Positions 42,974 to 44,390 of a stretch of 44,390 bases of DNA are shown one piece after another. Position 1 is the first letter of the stretch, and every line of letters begins with the position of its first letter. Location: NCBI GenBank assembly GCA_947453945.1, contig CANGJB010000023.1, forward strand, positions 1-44,390, in the 5' to 3' direction. The notes beneath the pieces were generated by a model. The model saw only the letters and a program-made list of their open reading frames with translations, had not been told where the DNA came from and did no database searches. The DNA comes from Sphingomonadaceae bacterium (GTDB taxonomy: Bacteria > Pseudomonadota > Alphaproteobacteria > Sphingomonadales > Sphingomonadaceae). A program made the position numbers and the translations under genes.

Positions 42974-43314
42974 ATACCGATTCTGCGGCGCGGCTAGAAA
43001 TCTGCTAGATGGCGGCCTTGCCGCACTCTTTAGCCATTTCCCGACCTGCCGCTAAGCGATTCTAACTACACCCCTTTTTCGCCGGTCTGTGCCACCAAGG
43101 GTTGAAACCTCCGGTAGCTTTCAAGACCGCTGCCTTAAACCACTCGGCCACCTGTCCACTGCGCGGCCCATCTGTGTGGATGTAGCGCGCGCGACGCCGA
43201 TAGCGCTCTCGCGGGGCAGCGCAAAGAGATTTTGCTGCAAGGTTGACTATCTTGCCGCGCGTTTCGTCGATTGAGGGATTCCCAGCTTCGCCTGCTTGTG
43301 CGACTGTCACCCCG
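42974..43314. other. Intergenic stretch with tRNA remnant, otherwise gene-free
   Basis: About 340 bp separate tRNA-Ser from the lytic transglycosylase gene. Apart from the tRNA-Ser remnant at 43084-43157 I see no gene or clear signal. Confidence 0.5.
43084..43157 (-). pseudogene. Decayed tRNA-Ser (UGA) remnant
   Basis: The minus strand reads GGACAGGTGGCCGAGTGG, then TTTAAGGCAGCGGTCTTGAAA. This is an intact 5' acceptor strand, D arm and anticodon loop of a tRNA-Ser(UGA). After the loop the sequence GCTACCGGAGGTTTCAACCC no longer forms the anticodon stem properly, the long variable arm is missing, and no CCTGTCC acceptor strand follows. It is not expected to make a functional tRNA. It differs from the intact tRNA-Ser nearby in its acceptor stem, so it is not a simple duplicate of it. 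Confidence 0.75.
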
Positions 43315-44385
43315 ATGAAGCTACCTATACCAGTCCGCTTACCCCGGCTCCCCGCTCTGTTTCGAGCAGGGCTTGCTGTGCTGGCGCTCTCCCTCCTTTC
43401 TGGCCCGGCCAGCGCGCAGGCTGATGCACAGGCCGAAGCGGCGGGGGGCGGATTCCAGGGCTATCTCCAGTATCTTGCCGCCAAGGCGCGGGCGGACGGC
43501 GTGCGTGAGCAGACGATCGCCACGGTAATGGCCGGACTGACCGAGAACCCCCGCGTGATTGCGCTCGACCGGGCACAGCCGGGTACTTCCTCTTCGATTC
43601 CCGCGTTTGCTGGCTATCGCCGGACCCATGTTGATGCGGCGCGGATCGGCGGCGGGCGGCGGCAGTATGCGGCTTCGGCCGATTATCTAGCGGGGATCGA
43701 GCAGCGCTATGGTGTGCCGCCGAAAATCGTGCTGGCAATCTGGGGGCATGAAACCAACTATGGCTCCTACACCGGCGATTTCGACCTTGCGCGCTCGCTG
43801 GCGACTCTGGCCTACGAAGGGCGGCGGCGGGCGCTGTTTGCCGAGGAATTCATCGCGCTGCTCAAGATGGTCGACCGCGGCGTGCCGCGTGCCAAGCTGG
43901 TGGGCAGCTGGGCAGGCGCCTTCGGCAATCCTCAGTTCCTACCCAGCGTCTATCTGCGCGTGGCGCAGGACGGGGATGGCGACGGGTTTGCCGATATCTG
44001 GGCAAGCCGGCGCGATACGCTCGCCTCGATCGCCAACTACTTTCGCGATGCGGGCTGGCGGCCGGGTGAGGCCTGGGGCGTGGCGTCGGACGTGACCGCC
44101 CCGCTTGACCGCGCCGCGCTGGGCACGGCGCTCGCCAGTCCGCGCTGTCCGCAGGTGTTTGCACGTCATTCGCGCTGGAAGACGGTCCGCGAATGGCGCG
44201 CTCTGGGGGTGGTGCCGCGCGCACCGACTCTGACCGACGATACGCTTGCCAGCTGTCTCGAGCCGGACGGGCCGGGGCAAACTGCCTATCTGCTAACCGG
44301 AAATTATAGGGTCATCCTCGATTATAACTGCTCGAATTTCTACGCCCTCTCGGTGGGACTTCTGGCTGATGAAATTGCCCGTTAA
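43315..44385 (+). CDS. Lytic murein transglycosylase (MltB family)
   Basis: This 356-residue protein has a signal peptide (MKLPIPVRLPRLPALFRAGL, then AVLALSLLSGPASAQ). The SLT_2 domain begins at FQGYLQYLAAKARADGV and has the catalytic Glu in LAIWGHETNYGSYTGDFDL. AFGNPQFLPSVYLRVAQDGD, GFADIWASRRDTLASIANYF and the C-terminal YNCSNFYALSVGLLADEI follow. It cleaves peptidoglycan glycan strands in the periplasm to form 1,6-anhydro ends. No lipobox cysteine is present, so it is probably soluble or loosely membrane-held, unlike E. coli MltB. ATG 43315 begins the signal sequence. Confidence 0.92.
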   Translation: MKLPIPVRLPRLPALFRAGLAVLALSLLSGPASAQADAQAEAAGGGFQGYLQYLAAKARADGVREQTIATVMAGLTENPRVIALDRAQPGTSSSIPAFAGYRRTHVDAARIGGGRRQYAASADYLAGIEQRYGVPPKIVLAIWGHETNYGSYTGDFDLARSLATLAYEGRRRALFAEEFIALLKMVDRGVPRAKLVGSWAGAFGNPQFLPSVYLRVAQDGDGDGFADIWASRRDTLASIANYFRDAGWRPGEAWGVASDVTAPLDRAALGTALASPRCPQVFARHSRWKTVREWRALGVVPRAPTLTDDTLASCLEPDGPGQTAYLLTGNYRVILDYNCSNFYALSVGLLADEIAR

Positions 44386-44390
44386 CAGGA

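Noticed and set aside
43062..43310. 82-codon minus-strand frame containing GQVAEWFKAAVLK
   Set aside because: This peptide is the well-known spurious translation of a tRNA-Ser gene; the DNA is the tRNA remnant.

Overview
The window reads as chromosomal DNA of a high-GC alphaproteobacterium, most likely a member of the Sphingomonadales (Novosphingobium/Sphingomonas-like). This placement is inferred from protein character, from the gene set (PhaR, an archaeal/eukaryote-like ProRS, a class I aldolase glycolytic cluster, a green-type proton-pumping rhodopsin with Blh) and from dense ATGA-type overlaps. No database search was possible.

Positions 1 to about 31,600 look like core chromosome. A glycolysis cluster comes first (tkt end, gap, a MOSC protein, pgk, class I aldolase, thiE). 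It is followed by efp, an inositol-phosphatase-family gene, tRNA-Leu(CAA), radA, cvpA, a NifU-like protein, an MFS carrier, alr, phaR and proS. A two-gene phototrophy unit (rhodopsin then blh, minus strand) converges on proS. Then come an M28 peptidase, rnr, a universal stress protein and pyruvate dehydrogenase E2. E2 is followed by a small membrane protein, lpdA and a HI0933/BaiN-type flavoprotein. At 25.1-30.6 kb a TpsB outer-membrane transporter diverges from a FecR-domain protein with a 36-bp tandem repeat, which is followed 2 bp later by a CHASE2-GGDEF-EAL c-di-GMP protein. A tiny lmo0937-type membrane protein and a CheB-type domain with no canonical start codon close this part.

From about 31.96 to 42.88 kb the base composition drops (judged by eye, not computed) and the content becomes accessory. 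I interpret this as a genomic island inserted at the 3' end of tRNA-Ser(UGA). Six co-directional genes form a surface module: a LuxR/FixJ-type response regulator, a short YadA-like trimeric autotransporter, a secreted unknown protein, a sulfotransferase, a seven-helix membrane histidine kinase and an OmpA-family protein. Three copies of one dyad (TCCATTCCC-N5-GGGRA) lie upstream of exactly three of these genes: regulator, autotransporter and OmpA. This suggests an autoregulated two-component regulon that is still self-contained on the island. The right end holds small HTH genes, a frameshifted tyrosine recombinase and a P4-type integrase whose normal N-terminus is replaced by an unrelated domain. 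The integrase gene abuts tRNA-Ser.

Beyond the island are a decayed second tRNA-Ser and an MltB-type lytic transglycosylase. The candidates most worth following up are the dyad-linked kinase/regulator/adhesin/sulfotransferase module, the antenna-competent rhodopsin, the TpsB-FecR-EAL locus and the chimeric integrase.
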